A DNA stretch of 64,000 nt from NCBI RefSeq assembly GCF_000819865.1, contig NZ_CDDF01000005.1, forward strand, positions 46,924 to 110,923. The letters are read 5' to 3'. Source of the stretch: Aeromonas eucrenophila. Its GTDB lineage: Bacteria > Pseudomonadota > Gammaproteobacteria > Enterobacterales > Aeromonadaceae. Position 1 is the stretch's first letter, and each line of letters starts with the position of its first letter. The notes beneath the pieces are model-generated. The model ran no database searches. It worked only from the letters and a program-made list of their open reading frames with translations, and had not been told where the DNA came from. Below, piece after piece: positions 9,139 through 18,585 of the stretch. The translations under genes and the position numbers were made by a program.

Positions 9139-9916
9139 TAAAGACTCTACTTTCGGCACCATCGCCGTCGTGACCGGTCTGTGTCTGGTGTGCTCCATCG
9201 TGGTCTCAGTGGCCGCCGTGGGGCTGCGTCCGGCCCAGCAGGAAAACAAGGCGCTGGACAAGCAAAGCAACATCCTGGCCGTGGCCGGTGTCGACGTCAC
9301 TGCCGTGGCCAAGCAAGATCTGGCCAAGCTGTATGGTGACAAGATTGAGGCGCGCCTGGTCGATTTGACCACCGGCGAGTTCGTGGATGGCGATGCCGAC
9401 AACTTCGACGCCGCCAAGGCAGCGAAAGATCCGGCCCAGAACATTCGTCTTGCTCCGGCCGACGACAAGGCCGGTGTGCGCCAGATCTCCAGGCTGATCC
9501 CGGTGTTCTTCGCCAAAGATGCGCAAGGCAAGGTCGACAACATCATACTGCCGGTCTATGGCCGCGGTCTGTGGTCTACCATGTATGCCTTCGTGGCTGT
9601 CGCGGCCGATGGCCAGACCGTCAAGGGCATCACCTACTATGACCACGGCGAAACCCCGGGTCTGGGTGATGGCATCGAGCGGCCCGAGTGGCGTGAGCTG
9701 TGGGTCGGCAAGAAGCTGTTCGATCAGGATGGTATGCCTGCGATCAAGGTGATCAAGGGCCACGCTCCGGCGGGCTCCGAGCATGAGATCGACGGCCTGT
9801 CCGGCGCGACCCTGACCGGTAACGGCGTGCAGCACACCTTCGACTTCTGGATGGGCCCCAAGGGCTTCGGTCCCTTCCTGGCCAAGATTCGTGCAGGAGA
9901 ACTCAACAATGGCTGA
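9128..9916 (+). CDS. nqrC: Na+-translocating NADH:quinone reductase subunit C
   Basis: A 262-residue subunit with one N-terminal membrane helix (residues about 10-32) and a periplasmic FMN-binding domain. The second flavinylation motif SGAT is at 225-228, with Thr228 as the FMN-phosphate acceptor. The start is GTG 9128 with GCGGAGG about eight bases upstream; it overlaps nqrB by 11 bases. Other landmarks are the [14 protein letters not shown] stretch and the C-terminal [12 protein letters not shown]. It is an ApbE substrate like NqrB. Confidence 0.97.
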   Translation: MAFNKDSTFGTIAVVTGLCLVCSIVVSVAAVGLRPAQQENKALDKQSNILAVAGVDVTAVAKQDLAKLYGDKIEARLVDLTTGEFVDGDADNFDAAKAAKDPAQNIRLAPADDKAGVRQISRLIPVFFAKDAQGKVDNIILPVYGRGLWSTMYAFVAVAADGQTVKGITYYDHGETPGLGDGIERPEWRELWVGKKLFDQDGMPAIKVIKGHAPAGSEHEIDGLSGATLTGNGVQHTFDFWMGPKGFGPFLAKIRAGELNNG

Positions 9917-10541
9917 CAAGAGCGAAATGAAAAAGCTGCTGTTGACGCCAGTGATCGGCAACAACCCCATCGCCTTGCAGGTGCTGGGTGTCTGTTCCGC
10001 GCTGGCCGTTACCAGCCAGATGAAGACGGCATTCGTGATGGCGCTGGCCGTGACCGCGGTCACCGCCTTCTCCAACCTGTTCATCTCCCTGATCCGCAAC
10101 CAGATCCCGAACAGCGTGCGGATCATCGCCCAGATGGCGGTGATCGCGTCCCTGGTTATCGTGGTTGACCAGGTGCTCAAGGCTTATGCCTATGACATCT
10201 CCAAGCAACTGTCGGTCTTCGTGGGTCTCATCATCACCAACTGTATCGTGATGGGGCGTGCCGAAGCCTATGCCATGAAGAGCGCCCCGCTGCCCTCCTT
10301 CCTGGACGGCATCGGCAACGGTCTGGGCTATGGCGCCGTGCTGCTGGCCGTGGCCACTGTGCGTGAACTGCTGGGCTCCGGTACCTGGTTCGGCTTCGAG
10401 CTGCTGCCGCTGGTGAACAACGGTGGCTGGTATGTGCCCAACGGCCTGCTGCTGCTGCCGCCGAGTGCGTTCTTCATCATTGGTCTGATCATCTGGGGCG
10501 TGCGCACCCATGATCCCAAGCAGGTGGAGGCGAAGGATTAA
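9909..10541 (+). CDS. nqrD: Na+-translocating NADH:quinone reductase subunit D
   Basis: A 210-residue six-helix membrane subunit that pairs with NqrE in inverted topology around an intramembrane iron centre. The ligand cysteines known from Vibrio are at the same positions, Cys29 (LGVCSAL) and Cys112 ([11 protein letters not shown]). Start ATG 9909 overlaps the nqrC stop by eight bases, with CAGGAGA upstream. Conserved landmarks include IPNSVRII and FIDGIGNG-type sequence ([12 protein letters not shown]). Confidence 0.97.
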   Translation: MADKSEMKKLLLTPVIGNNPIALQVLGVCSALAVTSQMKTAFVMALAVTAVTAFSNLFISLIRNQIPNSVRIIAQMAVIASLVIVVDQVLKAYAYDISKQLSVFVGLIITNCIVMGRAEAYAMKSAPLPSFLDGIGNGLGYGAVLLAVATVRELLGSGTWFGFELLPLVNNGGWYVPNGLLLLPPSAFFIIGLIIWGVRTHDPKQVEAKD

Positions 10542-10544
10542 GGT

Positions 10545-11141
10545 ATGGAACACTATCTGAGTCTGTTGATTCGTTCGATTTTCATCGAAAACCTGGCGCT
10601 CTCCTTCTTCCTGGGGATGTGTACCTATCTGGCGGTGTCCAAGAAGGTCAAGACCTCCATCGGTCTGGGGATTGCCGTTGTCGTGGTACAGACGGTGGCC
10701 GTCCCTGCCAACAACCTGATCTACAACTACGTCCTGAAAGAGGGCGCGTTGGTGGAAGGGTTGGATCTGAGCTTCCTGAGCTTCATCACCTTCATCGGGG
10801 TGATCGCGGCCCTGGTGCAGATCCTGGAGATGGCGCTGGACAAGTATTTCCCTGCGCTCTACAACGCGCTCGGCATCTTCCTGCCGCTCATCACCGTGAA
10901 CTGCGCCATCTTCGGTGGCGTCTCCTTCATGGTGCAGCGTGACTACAACTTCGTGGAGTCTGTGGTCTATGGGGTGGGCTCGGGTGCCGGTTGGATGCTG
11001 GCCATAGTGGCGCTCGCGGGGATCCGCGAGAAGATGAAGTACTCCGATGTCCCCGAAGGCCTGCGTGGCCTTGGCATCACCTTCATCACCGCGGGTCTGA
11101 TGGCGCTGGGCTTCATGTCCTTCTCTGGTATTTCCCTGTAA
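10545..11141 (+). CDS. nqrE: Na+-translocating NADH:quinone reductase subunit E
   Basis: A 198-residue six-helix membrane subunit homologous to NqrD in inverted topology. It supplies the other two iron-ligand cysteines, Cys26 ([10 protein letters not shown]) and Cys120 (TVNCAIFGG), at the Vibrio positions. Start ATG is three bases after the nqrD stop, with GGAGG-like sequence in the end of nqrD. The iron between NqrD and NqrE needs NqrM, which is encoded at the end of this operon. Confidence 0.97.
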   Translation: MEHYLSLLIRSIFIENLALSFFLGMCTYLAVSKKVKTSIGLGIAVVVVQTVAVPANNLIYNYVLKEGALVEGLDLSFLSFITFIGVIAALVQILEMALDKYFPALYNALGIFLPLITVNCAIFGGVSFMVQRDYNFVESVVYGVGSGAGWMLAIVALAGIREKMKYSDVPEGLRGLGITFITAGLMALGFMSFSGISL

Positions 11142-11158
11142 TCGGAAAGGAAATATAG

Positions 11159-12382
11159 ATGGAAATTATTCTGGGTGTGGTCATGTTCACCGTGATCCTG
11201 CTGGCCCTGGTAGCAGTCATTCTGTTCGCCAAGTCCAAGCTGGTGACCGCGGGTGACGTGACAATCAGCATCAACGGCGACCCGGCCAAGGCTGTCACCA
11301 GCCCGGCGGGTGGCAAGCTGCTCGGCGTCTTGGCCGGCAGCGGTATCTTCGTCTCCTCCGCCTGTGGCGGCGGTGGCTCCTGTGGTCAGTGCAAAGTGCG
11401 GGTGAAGGCCGGCGGCGGCGACATCCTGCCGACCGAACTCGATCACATCAGCAAGGGCGAGGCCCGTCACGGCGAGCGTCTGGCCTGCCAGGTCACCGTC
11501 CGTGGCGACATGGACATCGAGCTGCCAGAAGAGATCTTCGGGGTGAAGAAGTGGGACTGTACCGTCATCTCCAATGACAACAAGGCCACCTTCATCAAGG
11601 AACTCAAGCTGCAGATCCCGGACGGCGAGAGCGTGCCGTTCCGCGCCGGTGGTTATATCCAGATCGAAGCGCCTGCACACCATGTGCACTACAAGAACTT
11701 CGATATTCCAGAGGAATATCGCGGGGATTGGGATCGCTTCAAGATCTTCGAACTGGAGTCCAAGGTGGACGAGCCGATCATTCGTGCTTACTCCATGGCC
11801 AACTATCCGGAAGAGTTCGGCATCATCATGCTGAACGTGCGGATCGCGACCCCACCGCCGAGCAACTGGACTGCGCCTCCCGGTCAGATGTCCTCCTACA
11901 TCTTCAACCTGAAGGCGGGTGACAAGGTGACCATCTCCGGTCCCTTCGGCGAGTTCTTCGCGAAAGACACCGATGCCGAGATGGTGTTCATCGGCGGTGG
12001 TGCGGGCATGGCGCCGATGCGCTCCCACATCTTCGATCAGCTGCGCCGGCTCAAGACCAAGCGCAAGATGAGCTTCTGGTATGGTGCCCGTTCCAAGCGC
12101 GAGATGTTCTATGTCGAAGACTTCGACATGCTGGCCGCCGAGAACGACAACTTCCAATGGCACGTCGCCCTGTCGGATCCGCAACCGGAAGACAACTGGG
12201 ATGGCTACACCGGCTTCATCCACAACGTGCTCTACGAGCAATACCTCAAGGATCACGAGGCGCCGGAAGACTGCGAGTTCTACATGTGTGGACCTCCCGT
12301 CATGAACGCTGCCGTCATCAACATGCTGAAAAACCTCGGTGTTGAAGACGAAAATATCCTCCTGGATGACTTTGGTGGTTAA
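11159..12382 (+). CDS. nqrF: Na+-translocating NADH:quinone reductase subunit F
   Basis: A 407-residue NADH-oxidising subunit. An N-terminal membrane helix (about 3-25) is followed by a 2Fe-2S ferredoxin domain with cysteines at 69, 75, 78 and 110, an FAD domain with RAYS (209-212), and an NADH-binding domain with [11 protein letters not shown] (279-289). It ends with the family C-terminus [17 protein letters not shown] lies before ATG 11159, 17 bases after nqrE. Electrons enter the complex here and pass to the FMN of NqrC. Confidence 0.97.
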   Translation: MEIILGVVMFTVILLALVAVILFAKSKLVTAGDVTISINGDPAKAVTSPAGGKLLGVLAGSGIFVSSACGGGGSCGQCKVRVKAGGGDILPTELDHISKGEARHGERLACQVTVRGDMDIELPEEIFGVKKWDCTVISNDNKATFIKELKLQIPDGESVPFRAGGYIQIEAPAHHVHYKNFDIPEEYRGDWDRFKIFELESKVDEPIIRAYSMANYPEEFGIIMLNVRIATPPPSNWTAPPGQMSSYIFNLKAGDKVTISGPFGEFFAKDTDAEMVFIGGGAGMAPMRSHIFDQLRRLKTKRKMSFWYGARSKREMFYVEDFDMLAAENDNFQWHVALSDPQPEDNWDGYTGFIHNVLYEQYLKDHEAPEDCEFYMCGPPVMNAAVINMLKNLGVEDENILLDDFGG

Positions 12383-12385
12383 TCC

Positions 12386-13423
12386 ATGCACAGTGTTGTA
12401 AAGACTTGGCTAGCCTTCGGGCTAGCTTTTTTCATGACAGGGTGTGGTCAGGAAGCGGTTAAAACCAATCCCGAGACGCACATCACCGGCAGTACCATGG
12501 GGACTTACTACTCCATCAAGGTGGCGGACGGTGTCGCCCCGGATGCAGCCAAGCTGCAGGCCGAGATCGATGTGCTGCTGGAGCGGGTCAACGATCAGAT
12601 GTCGACCTACAGACCGGACTCCGAGCTGTCGCGTTTCAACCAGCACAAGGGACCGACCCCGGTGGTGGTCTCCCGCGATACCGCGCGGGTGGTGACCGAG
12701 GCCATTCATATCGGCCGCGAGAGCCGCGGCGCGCTGGACGTGACCGTGGGCCCGCTGGTCAATCTGTGGGGCTTCGGGCCGGACGCCAAGCCGACCAAGG
12801 TGCCGTCCGATGAGCTGATCAATCAGACTCGCCAGAAGACTGGGCTCGGCAACCTGCACGTCCTGACCTCCGCCGACGCGGACACCCTGCAAAAAGACAT
12901 CCCGGATCTCTACGTGGATCTCTCCGCCATCGCCAAGGGCTTTGGGGTGGACAAGGTGGCCGAATACCTGGAATCCCTGGGGTCGCGCAACTATCTGGTG
13001 GAGATAGGCGGTGAGCTGCGCATCAGCGGCGTCAACGGCAAGGGCCACCCCTGGCGGGTCGCCATCGAAAAGCCGACCGCTAACGCCGGCTCGGTGCAGG
13101 AGGTGATCCTGCCGGGGACCAATGGCGTGGCCACCTCGGGCGAGTATCGCAACTACTACGAGATGGATGGCAAGCGCTTCTCCCACACCATAGATCCGGT
13201 GACGGGCAAGCCCATCCAGCATCGCCTGGTGTCGGTGACCGTGATCCATCCGTCCTGCATGACCGCAGACGGGCTGGCGACCGTGTTCATGGTGATGGGG
13301 CCCGAGAAGAGCCTGGCCTACGCCAAGGAGCGGGGCATCGCCATCTTCACCATCACCAAGACGGACGAGGGTTTCGAGGAAGCCTACTCGGATGCCTTCA
13401 AACCCTATTTAGTGAAAAAGTAA
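12386..13423 (+). CDS. apbE: FAD:protein FMN transferase ApbE
   Basis: A 345-residue lipoprotein flavin transferase that links FMN to the SGAT threonines of NqrB and NqrC. The lipobox is MTGC with Cys20; conserved features include GSTMGTYYSIK, MSTYRPDSELSRFN, VDLSAIAKGFGVD and the flavin/metal region FSHTIDPVTGKP. It starts three bases after the nqrF stop, so it is translationally close-coupled. Codons 8-16 (the signal-peptide core) also form an intrinsic-terminator hairpin, 12409-12432. Confidence 0.97.
   Translation: MHSVVKTWLAFGLAFFMTGCGQEAVKTNPETHITGSTMGTYYSIKVADGVAPDAAKLQAEIDVLLERVNDQMSTYRPDSELSRFNQHKGPTPVVVSRDTARVVTEAIHIGRESRGALDVTVGPLVNLWGFGPDAKPTKVPSDELINQTRQKTGLGNLHVLTSADADTLQKDIPDLYVDLSAIAKGFGVDKVAEYLESLGSRNYLVEIGGELRISGVNGKGHPWRVAIEKPTANAGSVQEVILPGTNGVATSGEYRNYYEMDGKRFSHTIDPVTGKPIQHRLVSVTVIHPSCMTADGLATVFMVMGPEKSLAYAKERGIAIFTITKTDEGFEEAYSDAFKPYLVKK
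12409..12432 (+). terminator. Intrinsic terminator embedded in apbE signal-peptide codons
   Basis: GCTAGCC (12409-12415), TTCG tetraloop, GGCTAGC (12420-12426), then six T. This is a textbook Rho-independent terminator lying 27-50 bases inside apbE and just after nqrF. It would end nqrA-F transcripts unless a ribosome translating apbE melts the hairpin. The structure is read directly; the attenuation role is inferred. Confidence 0.7.
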
Positions 13424-13434
13424 GGGGTCATGAC

Positions 13435-13659
13435 ATGCAGATTTTTCTGATTACCTTCGGGGTATTTCTGACCGTGGTGGTGGCCATGGCCATCGGTTAC
13501 ATCTTTCAGAAGAAGACCATCTCCGGCTCCTGTGGCGGCCTGGGCACCATAGGGATCGAAAAGGAGTGTGATTGCCCCGAGCCTTGCGACAACCGCAAGA
13601 AGAAGATGGCCAAGGAAGAGGCCCGTCGCAAGATGCTGACCGAGAACCGCATCATCTGA
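13435..13659 (+). CDS. nqrM: Na+-NQR maturation factor NqrM
   Basis: A 74-residue membrane-anchored protein of the NqrM (former DUF539) family. One N-terminal helix (about 3-24) is followed by a cytoplasmic or periplasmic tail with four cysteines at 33, 45, 47 and 51 (SGSCGG, ECDCPEPC), then a basic helix. NqrM is needed to deliver iron to the NqrD/NqrE site (family knowledge). It lies 11 bases after apbE and ends the operon before a strong terminator. Confidence 0.95.
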   Translation: MQIFLITFGVFLTVVVAMAIGYIFQKKTISGSCGGLGTIGIEKECDCPEPCDNRKKKMAKEEARRKMLTENRII

Positions 13660-13689
13660 CTCTGAGCTGGTCAAGGATGCCTGATGCAA

Positions 13690-13733
13690 GCGAGCCGACC
13701 CATGTGTTGAATCAAGGGTCGGCTCGCTTTTTT
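13690..13733 (+). terminator. nqr operon terminator
   Basis: A 12-bp stem GCGAGCCGACCC / GGGTCGGCTCGC (13690-13701 and 13716-13727) followed by a T-run. It lies between nqrM and the convergent small gene at 13741 and has no T-run in the leftward direction, so it serves the nqr transcript. Confidence 0.9.
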
Positions 13734-13740
13734 ATGGTCC

Positions 13741-13947
13741 TCAGTAGTCGTATTGCTGGCAGGACTTCTTGCGAAACTCGAGCTTCCAGCGTGCCAACTC
13801 CTCTTTGGTGCCCAGCTCGTCCCCTTTCTTGATGGCCTTTTCCAGCACCTCGATGCGTTTGAACAGCCAGCTGCATTCGGCGGTCGGATGATCCTTGGCC
13901 ATGCCGAGCAGCGGCAGCAGGCAGAGCCCCAGCCAGATTGCCTTCAT
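13741..13947 (-). CDS. Small secreted protein, two cysteines
   Basis: 68 residues, not recognised. MKAIWLGLCLLPLLGMA is a Sec-type signal with likely cleavage near residue 17. The mature part of about 50 residues is a charged helix (LFKRIEVLEKAIKKGDELGTKEEL...) with two cysteines (CSW near the start, SCQQYDY at the end) that could form a disulfide joining both ends of the helical region. GGAGGAG precedes the ATG, which supports expression. It is convergent with nqrM and divergent from dinB. Confidence 0.75.
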   Translation of the reverse strand: MKAIWLGLCLLPLLGMAKDHPTAECSWLFKRIEVLEKAIKKGDELGTKEELARWKLEFRKKSCQQYDY

Positions 13948-14052
13948 TTCTCCTCCTTGAGTCGACAGTGACGGTGCCTTAGGAGTCTATATGCCTCCCA
14001 TTCCCGCGTGACTGGCAGAAATAGCAGGGCTGGGGTAGCATGGGCGTGTTTC

Positions 14053-14068
14053 CTGTCTATATATACAG
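14053..14068 (+). promoter_or_regulatory. LexA operator of dinB
   Basis: CTGTCTATATATACAG fits CTGT-N8-ACAG exactly. The box contains a -10-like TATATA (14058-14063), which predicts transcription starting at about 14070, three bases before the dinB ATG at 14073. LexA bound here would cover both promoter and start codon. Confidence 0.85.
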
Positions 14069-14072
14069 TGCT

Positions 14073-15125
14073 ATGCGCAAGATCATTCACATCGACATGG
14101 ACTGCTTCTTCGCTGCGGTGGAGATGCGGGACAACCCGGCCCTGCGGGAGGTGCCGCTGGCCATCGGTGGCTCCTCCGACCGGCGCGGTGTCATCTCCAC
14201 CTGCAACTACGTGGCGCGCCGCTTCGGGGTGCGCTCCGCCATGCCGAGCGGTCTGGCCATGAAGCTCTGCCCACCGCTGGTGCTCATCCCCGGCCGAATG
14301 GCCGTCTACAAGGAGGTGTCGCGCCAGCTGCGCGCCATTTTCCTGCGCTACACCGAGCTGGTGGAGCCGCTCTCCCTCGATGAAGCCTACCTCGATGTCA
14401 CCGACAGCCCCCACTGTGGCGGCAGCGCCACCCTGATGGCGACCGAGATCCGCGCCGCCATTGCCGCCGAACTGGGGCTGACCGCCTCCGCCGGGGTGGC
14501 GCCGAACAAGTTTCTGGCCAAGCTCGCCTCCGAACAGCGCAAGCCCGACGGCCTGTTCGTGATAACGCCGGGGGAGGTCGATGAGTTCGTGCGCCAGCTG
14601 CCGCTGGGCAAGCTGCCCGGCATCGGCCGTAAGACCGCCGATCGGCTGGAGTCGCAGGGCCTCTACTCCTGCGAGGATGCCAGAGCCATCAGCCACGAAG
14701 AGCTGGTCGCCCGCTTCGGCAAGCTGGGGGAGATGCTGACCGGCCGCATCTGGGGTCATGACGAACAGCCGGTGCAGGCCAAGCGTGTGCGTAAGACCAT
14801 AGGGGTGGAGACCACCCTGGCCAGCGATGTGCTGGACGAAGACGCCTGCTGGCGAGTGCTGAGCCAGCTCATCCCGGAGCTGGAGTTGCGCTTTGCCAAG
14901 GCCTGTCCCGCCGAGGCGCTGATGGGGCAGGGGATCAAGCTGAAGTTTGCCGATTTTCAGCAGACCACCGTCTATCGACGGGGTGGCTATCAGGCCGGGT
15001 TGTTTCACGATCTGCTGCACGAGGGGTTACAACGGGCTCAAGGAAAACCCATTCGCCTGCTGGGTCTGGTGGTGGGCCTGCCCGCTGCCGGTGAGATCAA
15101 CCAACTTAGCCTGGATCTCAGCTGA
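14073..15125 (+). CDS. dinB: DNA polymerase IV (Y family)
   Basis: A 350-residue translesion polymerase. Catalytic acidic residues are Asp8 (HIDMDCFF) and Asp103-Glu104 (SLDEAYLDV), and the C-terminus carries a beta-clamp motif QLSLDL. The start [13 protein letters not shown] equals the E. coli start, so I use ATG 14073 even though the LexA box ends five bases earlier and no Shine-Dalgarno fits; a leaderless mRNA is the simplest reading. An in-frame ATG at 14040 would place the LexA box inside the coding region. The box indicates SOS induction. Confidence 0.95.
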   Translation: MRKIIHIDMDCFFAAVEMRDNPALREVPLAIGGSSDRRGVISTCNYVARRFGVRSAMPSGLAMKLCPPLVLIPGRMAVYKEVSRQLRAIFLRYTELVEPLSLDEAYLDVTDSPHCGGSATLMATEIRAAIAAELGLTASAGVAPNKFLAKLASEQRKPDGLFVITPGEVDEFVRQLPLGKLPGIGRKTADRLESQGLYSCEDARAISHEELVARFGKLGEMLTGRIWGHDEQPVQAKRVRKTIGVETTLASDVLDEDACWRVLSQLIPELELRFAKACPAEALMGQGIKLKFADFQQTTVYRRGGYQAGLFHDLLHEGLQRAQGKPIRLLGLVVGLPAAGEINQLSLDLS

Positions 15126-15130
15126 TTTAG

Positions 15131-15157
15131 TTAAGTTTTTGTATCCGAAACCGATAC
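15131..15157 (+). promoter_or_regulatory. Sigma-28 (FliA) promoter for the chemoreceptor
   Basis: TTAAGTTT, 11 bases, ACCGATAC. The E. coli FliA consensus is TAAAGTTT-N11-GCCGATAA, so this matches 7/8 and 6/8 with exact spacing. It lies 36 bp before the chemoreceptor ATG and just after the dinB stop, placing the gene in the late flagellar/chemotaxis regulon. Confidence 0.8.
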
Positions 15158-15192
15158 AGATGATCACATCTGTAGACGTTAGGAAATCATGC

Positions 15193-17334
15193 ATGAGTGC
15201 TCTTTCTGTTCAGGGACGGATCACCCTGATCGCCGGTTGTTGTCTGTTGGCCAGTGCCGGTGCACTGGTCGCCTCATCCCTCTTCAATGCGGCCCGCATG
15301 CAGGAGCAAGTGCGCACCTCCACCACTTTGGAGGCGCAACACGCGGCAGAAAACTGGATGCAGGCCATGGGGGCCACCCAGGCGGCTCGGGTGACCAGCT
15401 ACCTCGATGAAGCCTACTTCAGGGTCACCCTGCTGGCCGAGGGCATTCTGTTCCAGCGCAAGAATGCGGCCGACAACTTCGTCCACTCCGAGGCGCTGCG
15501 CGGCGCCGTGAACCAGCAACTGCAGGATGCGGCGGAGTCGTCGGACAATCTGCTCGGGGTCTACGGCATCTTCGAGCCCAACCAGCTCGATGCCGAGGAC
15601 GAAAATTACCAGGGCTCGACCGCGCTCGGTGCCAACGACAAGGGGCGCTTCTCCAGCTACTGGGCCAGGGTCGATGGCAAGGTCTCGCTGGAGGTGATGG
15701 ATGAAGCCATGCTGGCCGACGACAAGCCGGCCGCCAACGGTGGCGCCAAGAATGACTGGTACAAGTGCAGCATTCGCACGGGGGCGCTCTGCCTGCTCGA
15801 ACCCTATCTCGACGAGGTGGGCAGCCAACAAGTATTGATGACCTCGGTCACGGCGCCCCTGCTGGAGCAGGGCAAGCTGCTCGGCATGGTCGGGGTCGAT
15901 ATCTCGCTGACCAGGCTGCAGACCCTGGTGCTGGAGATGGACAAGGCCCTCTACGAGGGGCAGGGCAAGGTGCTGCTGCTCAGCCACGAGGGCCGGGTGG
16001 CCGGGGTGGAAGGATTCAAGACTCAGCTTGGCAACCTCCTGGGCCAGCAGGAGCAAGGGTTGGCGACGGATCTGAACGGTTGGCTCGCCAAAGGGGCGCT
16101 GGTCACCCGCTGGAGCCCTGACGGCGCTCTGCTGCAGACCTTCGTACCGGTCACCATGCGCGGCACGGATCGCAAGTGGGGCATCTATATCGAGCTGCCC
16201 CGCGCCGTGGTGCTCGCCTCCGCCTTGCAGCTGCAAGGGGATCTCGAAGAGCAAGCCCAGAGCAGCGTGGTGACGCAACTGCTCATCGGCGGCGCCATTT
16301 CCTTGCTGGGTCTGCTCTGCATCTGGCTGATGGCGCAGCGCATAGTCGCGCCGATCCGCACCATGGTGGCCCGTCTCAAGGACATCGCCAGCGGTGAGGG
16401 GGATCTGACCCAGCGCATCGTCTTGCAGCGGGACGACGAGATAGGCGAGCTGGCCAAGTGGTTCAACAACTTCCTGGACAAGCTGCAGAGCACCATCAGC
16501 CAGGTGATCGATACGGTGGCGGGCACCAGAGCCAGCGCGGTGCAGGCGGCGCACGGGGCCGAGCGCACCAGCGCCGGCATGCAGGCCCAGTATCAGGAGG
16601 TGGATCTGGTGGCGACCGCATTCGAGGAGCTCAGCGCCACCGCCCTGCAGGTCGCAGGCAACGCCAGCTCGGCGGTGAACGCGGCCAATCAGGCCGACAC
16701 GGCGGCCCAGGAGGGTAAGTCCGTGGTGGCTGACACGCAAGCGGCCATGTCCAGGCTGATGACGGTCATCAGCGATGCCAAGCCGGTGGTGGAGCGTCTC
16801 GCCGCCAACAGCGACAACATCAACGACATCCTCGCCGTCATTCAGGGCATCGCCGAGCAGACCAACCTGCTGGCCCTCAATGCCGCCATCGAGGCGGCCC
16901 GGGCTGGCGAGCAGGGCCGTGGCTTCGCTGTAGTGGCGGACGAGGTACGCAACCTGGCCGGTCGCACCCAGAACGCCATCGTCGAGATCCAGACCCTGAC
17001 CAATCAGCTGCAATCGGGCACCGAGGCGGTGGTCAAGGCGATCATGACGGGTCACAGTCAGGCGGATGTGACCCTTACCAAGGTAGAGCTCTCGGTCAGT
17101 GTGCTGGAGCAGATCATCCATGCGGTGGCCACCATCCATCAGATGAACGGGCAGATAGCCCGGGCGGCCCAGGAGCAGAGCGGGGTGGCGGATGAGATCA
17201 ACCGCAACGTCAGCAACATCCGCGATGTGAGCCATACCATCCGGGCCGAGGCGGCGACGTCCGCCGAAAACGGGCGCGAGTTGTCGCAACTGGCGGACAA
17301 GCAGCAGCAACTGGTGGGACAATTCAGGGTGTAG
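15193..17334 (+). CDS. Methyl-accepting chemotaxis protein
   Basis: A 713-residue transmembrane chemoreceptor. Membrane helix 1 is near residues 8-30; the periplasmic sensor (about 31-355) has a dCache-like size and a close cysteine pair ([10 protein letters not shown]). Helix 2 is near 360-382, then HAMP, then a cytoplasmic coiled coil whose hairpin tip ([20 protein letters not shown], near 548-567) binds CheA/CheW. The start is ATG 15193 with AGGAAA eight bases upstream. The ligand is unknown. A FliA-type promoter precedes it. There is no obvious C-terminal CheR-tethering pentapeptide (ends GQFRV). Confidence 0.93.
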   Translation: MSALSVQGRITLIAGCCLLASAGALVASSLFNAARMQEQVRTSTTLEAQHAAENWMQAMGATQAARVTSYLDEAYFRVTLLAEGILFQRKNAADNFVHSEALRGAVNQQLQDAAESSDNLLGVYGIFEPNQLDAEDENYQGSTALGANDKGRFSSYWARVDGKVSLEVMDEAMLADDKPAANGGAKNDWYKCSIRTGALCLLEPYLDEVGSQQVLMTSVTAPLLEQGKLLGMVGVDISLTRLQTLVLEMDKALYEGQGKVLLLSHEGRVAGVEGFKTQLGNLLGQQEQGLATDLNGWLAKGALVTRWSPDGALLQTFVPVTMRGTDRKWGIYIELPRAVVLASALQLQGDLEEQAQSSVVTQLLIGGAISLLGLLCIWLMAQRIVAPIRTMVARLKDIASGEGDLTQRIVLQRDDEIGELAKWFNNFLDKLQSTISQVIDTVAGTRASAVQAAHGAERTSAGMQAQYQEVDLVATAFEELSATALQVAGNASSAVNAANQADTAAQEGKSVVADTQAAMSRLMTVISDAKPVVERLAANSDNINDILAVIQGIAEQTNLLALNAAIEAARAGEQGRGFAVVADEVRNLAGRTQNAIVEIQTLTNQLQSGTEAVVKAIMTGHSQADVTLTKVELSVSVLEQIIHAVATIHQMNGQIARAAQEQSGVADEINRNVSNIRDVSHTIRAEAATSAENGRELSQLADKQQQLVGQFRV

Positions 17335-17392
17335 GGATGAGAAAAAAGGCGCCATCCAACCGGAGGCGCCAAACACATTCAGATGACAGACT

Positions 17393-17421
17393 GGGTTAAA
17401 TCGGTCCGATTTAGCCCTTTC
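17393..17421 (+). other. Palindrome downstream of the chemoreceptor
   Basis: TAAATCGG-T-CCGATTTA (17396-17412) flanked by GGG/CCC gives an 11-12-bp hairpin followed by CCCTTTCTTCC. It may be a weak terminator for the chemoreceptor, or an operator for the gcvA promoter region about 160 bp downstream. A second hairpin just upstream (17348-17370, GGCGCC stems) has its T-run only in the leftward direction. Confidence 0.4.
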
Positions 17422-17575
17422 TTCCCGCAGAGGAAGAAACACAACACCACAATCTTTGCCGACCCACTCACAAAAATCGCATGTAAACCAACATGGAAGA
17501 AAAAGTGTGAGCCATATGGCAACGAATTGCGTGGCGAATTATGTTTATTCACTGGTCGACCCGCAACCGACAATT

Positions 17576-17581
17576 TATAAT
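17576..17581 (+). promoter_or_regulatory. Candidate -10 element of gcvA
   Basis: A perfect TATAAT lies 37 bp before the gcvA ATG, preceded by CCGACAATT. No good -35 is present at 17 bp. The rest of the 283-bp gap from the chemoreceptor to gcvA holds only the palindromes described above. Confidence 0.45.
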
Positions 17582-17617
17582 GCGCACCATTAGAAAAACT
17601 CATCGTCGGCCGATCCC

Positions 17618-18538
17618 ATGTCTCGTCGTTTACCCCCGCTCAATGCACTGAAAGCCTTTGAAGCAGCGGCTCGTCACTTAAGCTTCACCCGGGCTGCGGA
17701 AGAGCTGTTCGTGACCCAGGCCGCCATCAGTCACCAGATCAAGGCGCTGGAAGAGTATCTCGGCATCAAGCTGTTTCGCCGCAAGAACCGCTCCCTGCTG
17801 CTGACCGAGGAGGGGCAGAGTTACTTCCTCGACATCAAGGACATCTTCGCCTCCATCTCGGAGGCGACCGACAAGCTGCTGGCCCGCAGCGCCAAGGGGG
17901 CGCTCACCGTCAGCCTGCAGCCGAGCTTTGCCATCCAGTGGCTGGTGCCGCGGCTGGTGCGATTCAGCGAGCGTCACCCGGACATCGACGTGCGGATAAA
18001 GGCGGTGGATCTGGACGAGGGCTCGCTGACCGACGATGTGGACGTGGCCATCTATTACGGCCGTGGCAACTGGCCCGGGCTGCGCTCGGACAAGCTGCAC
18101 ACCGAATACCTGATCCCGGTCTGCGCCCCGCTGCTGCTGACGGGGCCCAAGCCGCTGCGCACCCCGGAGGACCTGACCCGTCACACCCTGCTGCACGACA
18201 CCTCCCGCCGCGACTGGAAGGCCTGGTTCCGCCAGCTCGACATCGATGCGCCTAACGTCAATCAGGGGCCCATCTTCAGCCACTCGACCATGGTGATCCA
18301 GGCGGCGATCCACGGTCAGGGGGTCGCGCTCGGTCACAGCGTGCTGGCCCAGCCCGAGATCGAAGCGGGGCGGCTCATCTGCCCGTTCGAACAGGTGCTG
18401 GTCAGCAAGAATGCCTTCTACCTGGTGTGCCAGGAACAGCAGTCCGATCAGGGTAAGATAGTGGCCTTCCGCGACTGGATGCTGGAGTTGGTGGAGCAGG
18501 AGGAGGCCCGTCGCCGGGCACGGCTCGCCGATGCATGA
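17618..18538 (+). CDS. gcvA: Transcriptional regulator GcvA (LysR family)
   Basis: A 306-residue LysR-type regulator of the glycine-cleavage system. The N-terminus MSRRLPPLNALKAFEAAARH with winged helix-turn-helix SFTRAAEELFVTQAAISHQIK is nearly identical to E. coli GcvA, as are KGALTVSLQPSFAIQWLVPRL and FYLVCQ near the end. The effector domain covers about 90-300. Only one gene separates it from ygdD and rlmM, its E. coli neighbours. No Shine-Dalgarno is obvious before ATG 17618. Confidence 0.94.
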   Translation: MSRRLPPLNALKAFEAAARHLSFTRAAEELFVTQAAISHQIKALEEYLGIKLFRRKNRSLLLTEEGQSYFLDIKDIFASISEATDKLLARSAKGALTVSLQPSFAIQWLVPRLVRFSERHPDIDVRIKAVDLDEGSLTDDVDVAIYYGRGNWPGLRSDKLHTEYLIPVCAPLLLTGPKPLRTPEDLTRHTLLHDTSRRDWKAWFRQLDIDAPNVNQGPIFSHSTMVIQAAIHGQGVALGHSVLAQPEIEAGRLICPFEQVLVSKNAFYLVCQEQQSDQGKIVAFRDWMLELVEQEEARRRARLADA

Positions 18539-18585
18539 GACCCTGATGGGCGATGCGCAGAGGTGATAGCGTGAGAGAGGACATC

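Noticed and set aside
6937-9546. An 869-codon antisense frame across nqrA-nqrC
   Set aside because: Spans three intact nqr genes, and its composition is that of a reverse-strand shadow.
14040-14072. Upstream ATG as the dinB start
   Set aside because: It would add 11 residues unlike the family and put the LexA box and the likely transcription start inside the coding sequence.
17348-17370. Terminator after the chemoreceptor (GGCGCC stems)
   Set aside because: The T-run is only present for leftward transcription and no leftward gene exists there; the rightward tail is AAACACA.
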